A stretch of DNA of 17,005 nucleotides from Proteobacteria bacterium UBA1847. GTDB taxonomy: Bacteria; Pseudomonadota; Gammaproteobacteria; Steroidobacterales; Woeseiaceae. How positions within the stretch are numbered: the stretch's first letter is position 1; each line of letters begins with the position of its first letter. The translations under genes were made by a program, and so were the position numbers. This document shows positions 7,983-14,882 of the stretch, one piece after another. Location of the stretch: the NCBI GenBank assembly GCA_002338605.1, contig DDIP01000179.1, forward strand, positions 1-17,005, read 5' to 3'. Under the pieces are notes generated by a model. It did no database searches. It was not told the DNA's origin and saw nothing but the letters and a program-made list of their open reading frames with translations.

Positions 7983-8654
7983 CTACAGACCCACGAGTGC
8001 CGGTAAACCGCTCAGATCCTGCATCTCATGATAGTTGTAATGCGGCGTAGAGGGCTCATGACCGCGCGCAACAAAAACCTTGTTCTTGATACCGATGTCG
8101 TGAGCCGTCATCAGGTCATAGCGAAGACTGGAGGAAACATGCAATACGTCTTCCGGTCCGCAGCCCAGATTGTCGAGCATGTACTCAAATGCCGCTTGCC
8201 TTGGCTTATAAACTTTGGCGCTGTCAGCTGTGAATATCTTGTGAAACGGTGCGCCCAGCTTTTCAACATTTTGATCGATCTGGTCGTCAGACGCATTCGA
8301 ATAGATCACGAGCGGGTAGTGCTCGGCGAGCCGCGCCAGCGGTTCAGGAACGTCATCCTGGGGGCCCCAGGTCGGAACTGCATTATAGATGGCCAGCAGG
8401 TCTGCTTCTCTGTATTCAATGTTGCGCCGCTTGCACGCACGTTGCATCGCTGAACGGATGACATCTATGTACGGCTGCCAGGGACCGAGAACCTCGTCAA
8501 ACCGCAGCCAGGCAAAATCAAACACGTATTGCTCTAATTCCTCTTTGGTCGAAAACCGGTCGGCAAAAAGAGTGCGGGCCATGGAGGCCATTTGGAAATT
8601 TGTCAGTGTGCCGTAGCAGTCAAACGTAATGTACTTCGGTCTTAGTTTGGTCAT
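7983..8654 (-). CDS. HAD-superfamily hydrolase, 2-haloacid dehalogenase type II-like
   Basis: 223-residue cytoplasmic HAD protein, the usual length for type II (L-2-haloacid dehalogenase) relatives. Motif I is FDCYGTL with nucleophile D12. The position two after it is Tyr rather than the Asp of phosphatases, as in dehalogenases. Motif II is YSNAS (S119, N120), motif III Lys150 (VYKP), and motif IV contains SSSLRYD with D180. The Asn expected two to three residues before that Asp in characterised dehalogenases (SSNxWD) is not conserved here, so true dehalogenation is uncertain; a hydrolase for another small substrate is possible. It is the first gene of the minus-strand operon, with a good Shine-Dalgarno (AGGAAG, 7-nt spacer) before the ATG, and is 12 nt from the PuuB-like oxidase gene. 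Confidence 0.85.
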   Translation of the reverse strand: MTKLRPKYITFDCYGTLTNFQMASMARTLFADRFSTKEELEQYVFDFAWLRFDEVLGPWQPYIDVIRSAMQRACKRRNIEYREADLLAIYNAVPTWGPQDDVPEPLARLAEHYPLVIYSNASDDQIDQNVEKLGAPFHKIFTADSAKVYKPRQAAFEYMLDNLGCGPEDVLHVSSSLRYDLMTAHDIGIKNKVFVARGHEPSTPHYNYHEMQDLSGLPALVGL

Positions 8655-8661
8655 GGATAGG

Positions 8662-8667
8662 CTTCCT
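8662..8667 (-). promoter_or_regulatory. Shine-Dalgarno site of the HAD gene
   Basis: AGGAAG on the minus strand, 7 nt upstream of the ATG at 8654. It supports that start for the first gene of the catabolic/importer operon. Confidence 0.75.
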
Positions 8668-8709
8668 GAATTGTCTCAGCTTCGCATTTCACCATGAAGT
8701 GCCCCGAAC

Positions 8710-8739
8710 GTAGCGCCAATTATCGGTGTGTAGCGCCAA
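8710..8739. repeat. Phased 10-bp direct repeat GTAGCGCCAA (putative operator)
   Basis: Exact copies occupy 8710-8719 and 8730-8739, starting 20 bp apart, about two helical turns, so both copies face the same side of the DNA. The inserted segment contains the left arm of an inverted repeat and the candidate GATAAT -10 of the minus operon. This geometry suits a dimeric repressor or activator. The regulator gene itself is not in the window. Confidence 0.55.
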
Positions 8740-8750
8740 CAAAACACCGA
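8723..8750. repeat. Inverted repeat TCGGTGT-N14-ACACCGA (putative operator)
   Basis: The arms at 8723-8729 and 8744-8750 are exact reverse complements with centres 21 bp apart. The second GTAGCGCCAA copy lies in the spacer. Spacing and position between divergent operons suggest a regulator-binding dyad rather than an RNA terminator. Confidence 0.5.
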
Positions 8751-8765
8751 ATCCCCTTCGGATTC
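8749..8765. repeat. Small hairpin GAATCC-CCTTC-GGATTC
   Basis: A 6-bp perfect stem with a 5-nt loop. An alternative overlapping stem, CCGAA-TCCCC-TTCGG, starts one base earlier. No U-tract follows on either strand, so a transcription terminator is unlikely. It may be part of the operator complex. Confidence 0.4.
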
Positions 8766-8967
8766 AGCATTGTTTGCTGGATAAGTGGTCGCTCGTGATG
8801 CCATCGAAATTCTTCCAATTCCATTACAGCACAAAATGCCAAGTTCCGATCCGAGAACCACATTTAGCTCGCGTTTCCGGCTGATCTCCAGACCCATCAA
8901 CCGGTCTAGCACGGATAAAATTTCATCATGGGCCGACCGCTGCCTGAGCAACTTACATCCGGATGGA

Positions 8968-10350
8968 ATGATGTCAAAAAATGATCTGAAATCACTAGAC
9001 CGCAATCACCTTATTCACTCGGTCACCAATTTTCGCGCTCACGAGCGAAGTGGTGTTTCAATTCTCGAGAGAGGCGACGGTGCTTACCTTTTTGACACCG
9101 ACGGCAATAAGCTACTGGACGCATTCTCCGGACTGTGGTGTGTCAACACAGGCTACGGACAGGAAAGTATCGTCAAGGTAGCGGCCGAACAGATGTCTCG
9201 TCTGCCATACGCAACGACCTATTTCGGCTTCGGATCTGAGCCTGCAATTCGCCTGGCCGCGAAACTGGCGGATCGCGCGCCGGGCTCCCTTAATCATGTG
9301 TATTTCACACAAGGCGGATCGGACTCGATCGATTCCGCCATTCGCTACATCACGCATTATTTCAACGCAATCGGCAAGCCGCAGAAGAAGCAATTCATCG
9401 CTCTTGAGCGCGGCTACCACGGCACCTCGTCGATCGGCTCGGGATTGACCGGCCTGCCTGCATTCCACGTTAACTTCGATGTACCGCTCGCGAACCAGCA
9501 TCATATACCATCGCCGTATCCCTATCGTCACGAGTCAGGCGACGATCCCGCCGCGCTGATCGCATCCTCTGTCAAATCTTTGCGCGACAAGGTCGGGGCT
9601 CTCGGTGCGGACAACGTTGCCGCGTTTTTCTGCGAGCCGATCCAGGGTTCCGGCGGCGTCATTATACCGCCACGCGGTTGGCTCAAAGCCATCAGAGAGG
9701 CCTGCACCGATCTGGGAATCCTGTTGGTTGCCGATGAGGTCATCACGGCGTTTGGCCGCACAGGTCCCTTGTTTGCGAGCTCCGCCGAAGATGTTGTACC
9801 TGACATCATCACGTTGGCCAAAGGACTTACGGCGGGCTACGCACCGATGGGTGCGATGCTGTTCTCTGACGAAATCTACAACGCAATCGCAGATGCCGGC
9901 ATAAACGGTGCTGTCGTCGGCCACGGCACAACCTATTCAGCGCATCCGGTGAGTGCTGCAATCGGTCTGGAGGTGCTGCGCCTGTACGAAGAAGGCGGTC
10001 TTCTTGCCAATGGCGAAAAAGTTGCGCCGATATTTGAACAAGGCTTGCAAGCGTTGCGAGAACACCCGCTCGTGGGTGACGCGCGCCAGAGGGGACTACT
10101 GGGCGCCCTCGAACTGGTCGCCGACAAGGCAAGCAAGCAACGTTTTGATGCGTCGTTGCGTTTGAGTGCACGAATCCAGAAAAAAGCCTATGAAAATCGC
10201 ATCATTTTCCGGGCCTTTGCGGACGACATTCTCGGATTTGCCCCAGCACTCTGTTACACCGAAAGTGAATTAGCGCTGTTGTTTGAGCGGCTGCTCCAGA
10301 CCCTGGATGCGGTACTTGATGACATCGATGTGCGTCGAAGTGTTGCCTGA
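8968..10350 (+). CDS. PLP-dependent class III aminotransferase (omega-amino acid:pyruvate/2-oxoglutarate type)
   Basis: 460-residue fold-type I aminotransferase that would transfer an amino group, often a terminal omega-amine, to a 2-oxo acid, giving a semialdehyde or oxo-acid. Residues: GLWCVNTGYG (55-64), GGSDS in the phosphate-binding turn (116-120, replacing the commoner GSEA), aromatic Y150 in GYHG, EPIQGSGG (223-230), Asp256 in DEVITAFGRTG contacting the PLP nitrogen, and catalytic Lys285 in TLAKGLTAGYAPMGA. The open frame begins at 8785, but homology starts only at the double ATG 8968/8971, which follows GGATGGA; I use the first. First gene of the plus operon. The next gene overlaps its end and an aldehyde dehydrogenase follows, consistent with disposal of the semialdehyde it would form. 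Amine donor unknown. Confidence 0.93.
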   Translation: MMSKNDLKSLDRNHLIHSVTNFRAHERSGVSILERGDGAYLFDTDGNKLLDAFSGLWCVNTGYGQESIVKVAAEQMSRLPYATTYFGFGSEPAIRLAAKLADRAPGSLNHVYFTQGGSDSIDSAIRYITHYFNAIGKPQKKQFIALERGYHGTSSIGSGLTGLPAFHVNFDVPLANQHHIPSPYPYRHESGDDPAALIASSVKSLRDKVGALGADNVAAFFCEPIQGSGGVIIPPRGWLKAIREACTDLGILLVADEVITAFGRTGPLFASSAEDVVPDIITLAKGLTAGYAPMGAMLFSDEIYNAIADAGINGAVVGHGTTYSAHPVSAAIGLEVLRLYEEGGLLANGEKVAPIFEQGLQALREHPLVGDARQRGLLGALELVADKASKQRFDASLRLSARIQKKAYENRIIFRAFADDILGFAPALCYTESELALLFERLLQTLDAVLDDIDVRRSVA

Positions 10351-11452
10351 GTCGTCGACGTCATTCCGTATCGCCGTCATTGCGGGCGACGGCATCGGAA
10401 AGGAAGTGATGCCGGAAGGACTGCGCGTGCTGGAAGCCGCCGCCTCACGTTTTGGATTAACGCTCGATTTCAAGTTTGTTGAGTGGGGTGGCTGTGACTA
10501 CTACGAAACGCATGGCGAGATGATGCCGGGTGACTGGGCCGAGGAACTCAGTCAGTTTGATGCGATTTACTATGGCGCCGTCGGTTGGCCCGAGACAGTT
10601 CCGGATCACGTATCCCTGTGGGGCTCACTACTACAGATCCGGCGCGGCTTTGATCAGTACATCAACCTGCGCCCGGCGCGCACTTTCGACGGTGTCCCCT
10701 GCCCGCTGGCTGGTCAGGGGCCGGGCGATATTGACATGATTATCGTCCGGGAGAACACGGAGGGCGAGTACTCATCCGTGGGTGGCGTGATGTTCGAAGG
10801 CACGCCACGCGAATTCGTCGTTCAGGAATCGGTATTCACTCGTCACGGTAGCGAGCGCGTGCTTGACTATGCCTTCAATCTTGCACGAACTCGCGCCCGG
10901 AAAGACGTCACAGTAGCGACGAAGAGCAACGGTATTGCAATCAGCATGCCGTGGTGGGATGAACGGGCGGCAGAAGCTGCTGCGCGATATCCGGACGTCT
11001 CGTGGAACAAGCAGCACATCGACATACTCTGTGCGCGATTTGTACTGCAGCCACAGAAGTTCGATGTTGTCGTTGCGACCAACCTGTTTGGCGACATTCT
11101 TTCGGACCTGGGCCCAGCCTGTACCGGCACGATCGGCCTGGCCGCATCCGCCAATTTGAATCCCGAGCGAAAATTTCCGTCCCTGTTCGAACCGGTGCAC
11201 GGATCGGCGCCCGATATTTACGGCAAGAACATTGCGAATCCTGTCGCAATGATCTGGTCCGGGGCGATGATGCTCGATTTCCTGGGTGGCCATGAAGGTC
11301 CTGCCCATGACGCGCACAATCAAATCGTCTCATCTATCGAGACTATTCTGAAAGCGGGGCCGCACACACCGGATATGGGTGGCACCGCATCAACCACAGA
11401 CATTGGCAAGGCCATCGCGGCTTCTGTCACACACGACAAGCGGACACACTGA
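10328..11452 (+). CDS. NAD-dependent tartrate/D-malate dehydrogenase-type oxidative decarboxylase (isocitrate/isopropylmalate DH family)
   Basis: 374 residues from the ATG at 10328. The beta-decarboxylating dehydrogenase family oxidises a 2-hydroxyacid with NAD and Mg2+/Mn2+. GDGIG (20-24) opens the fold. VPDHVSLWGSLLQIRR followed by FDQYINLRPAR (from about 91 to 118) is the version seen in tartrate dehydrogenase/decarboxylase and D-malate dehydrogenase rather than LeuB or Icd. RENTEGEY is at 141-148, catalytic Lys199 is in TKSN, metal-binding Asp232, Asp256 and Asp260 are present, and the NAD loop HGSAPDIYGKNIANP is at 291-305. The frame overlaps the aminotransferase stop by 23 nt from this ATG; GTG at 10340 or TTG at 10343 would overlap less, with GAAG just before. 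TGATG joins it to the aldehyde dehydrogenase gene. In context the substrate is probably a malate- or tartrate-like hydroxyacid from the pathway. Confidence 0.88.
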   Translation: MCVEVLPESSTSFRIAVIAGDGIGKEVMPEGLRVLEAAASRFGLTLDFKFVEWGGCDYYETHGEMMPGDWAEELSQFDAIYYGAVGWPETVPDHVSLWGSLLQIRRGFDQYINLRPARTFDGVPCPLAGQGPGDIDMIIVRENTEGEYSSVGGVMFEGTPREFVVQESVFTRHGSERVLDYAFNLARTRARKDVTVATKSNGIAISMPWWDERAAEAAARYPDVSWNKQHIDILCARFVLQPQKFDVVVATNLFGDILSDLGPACTGTIGLAASANLNPERKFPSLFEPVHGSAPDIYGKNIANPVAMIWSGAMMLDFLGGHEGPAHDAHNQIVSSIETILKAGPHTPDMGGTASTTDIGKAIAASVTHDKRTH

Positions 11453-12969
11453 TGCTAAACCACACAATAGAAAATCCGACCAGAGAGTGGCTGGACCAGA
11501 TTGCGAACCGGGAACTGGTTCGTACAGAGAACTTCATCGGGGGCAAGTGGCAAGTATCCTCCAGCGGCAAATCCTTCGATATTACCGATCCGTCCACAAA
11601 TGCCTTTTTGATACAAGTCACTGACAGCAATGCTGACGATGCCAGGGCAGCCGTGGACGCGGCAAGCGCGGCGTTTCCCGCTTGGCGAGCCACCTCCGCC
11701 CGCGAAAGAGCGAAGCTGCTGAAGAAGTGGCGATCACTGCTGGAGTCCAACCTCGAAGACCTGGCAATGCTAATGGTCCGTGAGATGGGCAAGCCCATCG
11801 TGGAAGCTCGCGGTGAAGTCGCCTATGGTGCTTCGTATATTGAGTGGTTTGCCGAGGAGGCAGTGCGGGCCGCCGGTGACTTGGCACCGCTGATTATTCC
11901 TGGCAACCGGCAGATGGCGGTGAAGGAACCGGTCGGTGTCATTGCCGCAATTTCGCCGTGGAATTTCCCGCTGGCCATGATCGCTCGGAAGATCGCCCCG
12001 GCTCTCGCCGCTGGCTGCACGGTCGTGGCGAAGCCGGCCGAAGACACGCCGCTAACCGCGCTTGCGCTCGTTAAGCTGATTGAAGAAGCAGGATTTCCGC
12101 CAGGCGTCGTCAATATTATCTCGACTTCACGCGACAACGTTGCAGATGCCGTTGATGTCTGGCTGAAGGATTCACGCGTTCGAAAAATTACCTTCACTGG
12201 ATCCACGGCCGTTGGCAAACACCTCGCCCGTGAATCAGCCAATACATTGAAAAAACTAACCCTAGAGCTGGGCGGTAACGCACCGTTCATTGTCTTTGAG
12301 GATGCCGATGTTGACGCTGCGGTCGAAGGACTGATGAAAGCCAAGTTCCGCAACGGTGGTCAGACCTGCATTAGCCCGAACCGGGTCTATGTTCACAACG
12401 ACGTTTACGACGAATTTGCAGAAAAAATAACGGCGCGCGTCGAGTCGCTGCGCGTCGGACCAGCGGTTGACGAAACGACAAACATCGGCCCAATGATCAA
12501 CCTTCGTGCCATAGAGAAAATTCATCGTCACGTCAGCGATGCCTTGAGAAACGGCGCAACGCTGCTAACTGGCGGTGACCGCCTGCAAAACGATGTTGCG
12601 GACGGTCCCAATTATTTTCAACCGACAGTCCTTGGCAACGGAAGCCCGGCGATGACGCTTTCCTGCGAAGAGACCTTCGGACCGATCATCGCGCTTTTCA
12701 GATTCGACTCTGAAAAGGAGGTAATCGAGGCCGCGAATGACACCCCGTTTGGTCTGGCCGCGTATTTTTACTCGTCCGATGTGAAACGCATCTGGCGAGT
12801 TGGTGCTGCGCTCGAAAGCGGTGTTGTCGGTGTCAACCAGGGGGCCGTCGCCAGTGAAGTGATGCCGTTTGGCGGCATCAAGGAGTCTGGCTACGGACGT
12901 GAAGGCTCGCGCTTCGGCCTCGATGAATACATGCATATCAAATACCTGTGTCAAGGCGAACTTGCATAG
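11452..12969 (+). CDS. NAD(P)-dependent aldehyde dehydrogenase, succinate-semialdehyde dehydrogenase-like
   Basis: 505-residue ALDH that oxidises an aldehyde or semialdehyde to the acid. All catalytic features are present: SPWNFPL with Asn171, cofactor Lys194 (AKPAED), GSTAVG glycine motif (250-255), general base Glu272 in LELGGNAPFIVFEDAD, nucleophile Cys306 in GGQTCISPNR, and Glu407 in EETFGPI. The GGQTC[IV]..NR form and PFGGIKESGYGREG (472-485) match the SSADH/GabD clade. The ATG shares a base with the preceding stop (TGATG), so it is coupled to the dehydrogenase and, through it, to the aminotransferase. The likely substrate is the semialdehyde made by that aminotransferase or by one of the flavoenzymes, for example succinate or aspartate semialdehyde; this is inferred. 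Confidence 0.93.
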   Translation: MLNHTIENPTREWLDQIANRELVRTENFIGGKWQVSSSGKSFDITDPSTNAFLIQVTDSNADDARAAVDAASAAFPAWRATSARERAKLLKKWRSLLESNLEDLAMLMVREMGKPIVEARGEVAYGASYIEWFAEEAVRAAGDLAPLIIPGNRQMAVKEPVGVIAAISPWNFPLAMIARKIAPALAAGCTVVAKPAEDTPLTALALVKLIEEAGFPPGVVNIISTSRDNVADAVDVWLKDSRVRKITFTGSTAVGKHLARESANTLKKLTLELGGNAPFIVFEDADVDAAVEGLMKAKFRNGGQTCISPNRVYVHNDVYDEFAEKITARVESLRVGPAVDETTNIGPMINLRAIEKIHRHVSDALRNGATLLTGGDRLQNDVADGPNYFQPTVLGNGSPAMTLSCEETFGPIIALFRFDSEKEVIEAANDTPFGLAAYFYSSDVKRIWRVGAALESGVVGVNQGAVASEVMPFGGIKESGYGREGSRFGLDEYMHIKYLCQGELA

Positions 12970-12983
12970 GTAAAGTGATTGCC

Positions 12984-13949
12984 ATGAATAAGCCGACCGC
13001 CTATCCCATCGAGATCGAGATCCCGACTATCCTGTCCTACGCCGACGGATCGGACGGTATTCCTTACGTGCACACATTTGACAGCGGCAGCCCTGGTGCG
13101 CACGTGATGGTCAACGCGATCACGCACGGTAATGAAGTGTGTGGCGCCACTATCGTCAAGGAGCTTCTCGATCAGAAGGTGCGACCACAACGCGGGCGCC
13201 TTACGCTGGCGTTCGCCAACGTCGACGCCTTTCACAACTTTAATTTCGAATCGCCCGATGACTCTCGCTTCGTCGATCAGGATCTGAATCGGGTCTGGAC
13301 AGCCGAGTTGCTGGATGATGCATCGCAGAATTCATCGGAGCTGCGCCGTGCACGTGCACTACGCCCTGTGATTGACTCGGTCGATCTGCTGCTCGATCTG
13401 CACTCGATGCACGAGCGCAGCGACCCGCTGGTCGTCGCGGGCCCGCTCGACAAGGGTGTTGCCCTGGGACGCAAAGTCGGTGTGCCCAGCACAATTATCC
13501 GTGACGAAGGGCACTCCGATGGACGACGCCTTCGCGACTACGGCCAGTTTGGCGATGCAAACAGCGAGCGTAACGCGATGCTTGTGGAATGCGGCCAGCA
13601 CTGGGAAGCCTCGGCTATTGTTGTCGCGAAAGACTGTACTGCACGATTCCTCGTGTCATCTGGCGTCATGGACGAACAGCGTGTCCCGGCAGGCTGGATT
13701 CAGCCGGGCTCACAGACATCCCGTGTTGTCTCGGTCACCCATGCGATTGTCGCAAAGAGCATGGACTTTCGGTTTGCAGCGCCCTATACCGGCCTGGAAA
13801 CCTTTGCCAAAGCGGGTGAGGTTATCGCCTGGAACGACGGCGAACCAGTCCTTACACCGTACGATAATTGCGTCCTCATTATGCCGTCTTTACGGCAGTT
13901 AAGACCGGGGGTCACGGTAGTACGGTTGGGTCAGCTGGTCGCTCAGTAG
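12984..13949 (+). CDS. Zinc-dependent deacylase of the succinylglutamate desuccinylase/aspartoacylase family
   Basis: 321-residue M14-fold amidohydrolase. The Zn ligands H48 and E51 are in ITHGNEVCG, DLNR (100-103) holds the substrate-binding Arg, the third ligand is H140 in LLLDLHSM, and the likely general base is E202 in LVECGQHW. This pattern is that of AstE, aspartoacylase and DoeB-like enzymes, which remove an acyl group from an N-acyl amino acid. The C-terminal 110 residues would form the beta domain that narrows the active site. Cytoplasmic, no signal peptide. It begins 14 nt after the ALDH stop. A GTG at 12975 with TAGG just before it is an alternative start with a better-spaced ribosome site. 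Last gene of the plus operon. N-acyl substrate likely, acyl group unknown. Confidence 0.88.
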   Translation: MNKPTAYPIEIEIPTILSYADGSDGIPYVHTFDSGSPGAHVMVNAITHGNEVCGATIVKELLDQKVRPQRGRLTLAFANVDAFHNFNFESPDDSRFVDQDLNRVWTAELLDDASQNSSELRRARALRPVIDSVDLLLDLHSMHERSDPLVVAGPLDKGVALGRKVGVPSTIIRDEGHSDGRRLRDYGQFGDANSERNAMLVECGQHWEASAIVVAKDCTARFLVSSGVMDEQRVPAGWIQPGSQTSRVVSVTHAIVAKSMDFRFAAPYTGLETFAKAGEVIAWNDGEPVLTPYDNCVLIMPSLRQLRPGVTVVRLGQLVAQ

Positions 13950-14875
13950 CCCAATGATCGGTCGACGACGCCGACCATTCGTTCGCCGCGTTCGTGGCGC
14001 CGTATATTTTCCAGTAACGCGTTTGCCGCCGTATCATAGCCAGTCATGCTCGCGATGTGCGGTGTTACCAGAATGCGTGGATTCTTCCAAAAGGGATGAT
14101 CCGTCGGCAGCGGTTCCTCCGATGTGACATCGAGAATCGCATTCGATAGCTGGCCACTGGACAGTGCCGATAAGAGATCTCCTTCAACGAGATGACCGCC
14201 ACGTCCAACGTTGACCAAACTGGAACCTCCGGGCATCGCATTAAACAGATCACGATTGAGTATGCCCGTTGTCGCTGCTGTCAGCGGCAACAAACAGACC
14301 AGTATGTCGCAGCCGGAAACAAACGTTTGCAGGTCGTCGCTGCCGGAGAAACAGGTGACGTTTTCAATTTCGTGCTGCGAACGGCTCCACGCGCGGAGTG
14401 AATATCCGAACGGTTCGATTGCATCAAGCACGGCCTGCCCGAGGCTGCCGAGCCCCATAACACCGACACAAACGTCTGCAGCAGATCTTGTCGTTACGGG
14501 TTTCCAGGTGCCCTCGGTCTGCGATTGCTGATAGCCAAGAATATTGCGGTGCAGGGCCAGCACTGCAAAACTCACATACTCGCGCATGCCCTCGACGATC
14601 GCGGGATCGATCAGGCGCACGATCTGGATTTCGTCCGGGATGCTGGACAGGTCGAACTGGTCCACGCCGGCCCCGGTCGAAAACAGAACCTCGAGCTTCG
14701 GGAATTCAGCCGTCAGATTGTCGATCGGGTCCCAGGCGGCAAGGTAGCGAACCTCTGCCGGATCGCCAAATTCGGGCCATACTCGAAACTCCACACCGGG
14801 ATCGCTCCGCCCAAAATAATCGCGCCAGGCATGTCCGCGCTTTTGATCTGCTTTGTAAGCGATGACGGCTTTCAT
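13943..14875 (-). CDS. D-isomer-specific 2-hydroxyacid dehydrogenase, GhrA (glyoxylate/hydroxypyruvate reductase A)-like
   Basis: 310-residue NAD(P)H-dependent 2-oxoacid reductase with the two-part substrate/cofactor fold. The N-terminal domain has FSTGAGVDQFDL (65-76) and the central Rossmann domain has GLGSLG at 141-146. Catalytic Arg225 is in NVGRGGHLVE, Glu254 in DVTSEEPLP and His273 in TPHIAS. SRS at 164-166 after the second strand suggests NADPH preference, as in GhrA. It could reduce glyoxylate, hydroxypyruvate or another 2-oxo acid released by neighbouring enzymes. The gene starts 7 nt after the M20 gene, making it the last member of the right-hand minus operon. Its 3' end overlaps that of the deacylase gene by 7 nt on the opposite strand. 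Family secure, physiological substrate not. Confidence 0.9.
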   Translation of the reverse strand: MKAVIAYKADQKRGHAWRDYFGRSDPGVEFRVWPEFGDPAEVRYLAAWDPIDNLTAEFPKLEVLFSTGAGVDQFDLSSIPDEIQIVRLIDPAIVEGMREYVSFAVLALHRNILGYQQSQTEGTWKPVTTRSAADVCVGVMGLGSLGQAVLDAIEPFGYSLRAWSRSQHEIENVTCFSGSDDLQTFVSGCDILVCLLPLTAATTGILNRDLFNAMPGGSSLVNVGRGGHLVEGDLLSALSSGQLSNAILDVTSEEPLPTDHPFWKNPRILVTPHIASMTGYDTAANALLENIRRHERGERMVGVVDRSLGY

Positions 14876-14882
14876 ACAAGGT

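Larger units (their letters stand above)
8655..8967. promoter_or_regulatory. Divergent control region between the two catabolic operons
   Basis: This 313-bp stretch separates the HAD-led operon (minus) from the aminotransferase-led operon (plus) and must hold both promoters. Visible elements are two exact copies of GTAGCGCCAA 20 bp apart, an inverted repeat TCGGTGT/ACACCGA interleaved with them, and the hairpin GAATCC/GGATTC just beyond. A possible minus-strand -10 hexamer GATAAT (8724-8719) lies between the two direct repeats. A possible plus-strand -10, TAAAAT, is near 8917-8922; no good -35 accompanies either. The frame that runs through here into the aminotransferase has no family similarity in its first 61 residues and is treated as untranslated. 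Confidence 0.6.

Noticed and set aside
8676..9005. 109-codon minus-strand frame in the divergent region
   Set aside because: It overlaps the start of the aminotransferase gene and the repeats, and shows no recognisable domain. Judged a chance frame.
10772..11323. 183-codon minus-strand frame antisense to the dehydrogenase gene
   Set aside because: The plus-strand protein has every catalytic motif of its family. This frame has none.
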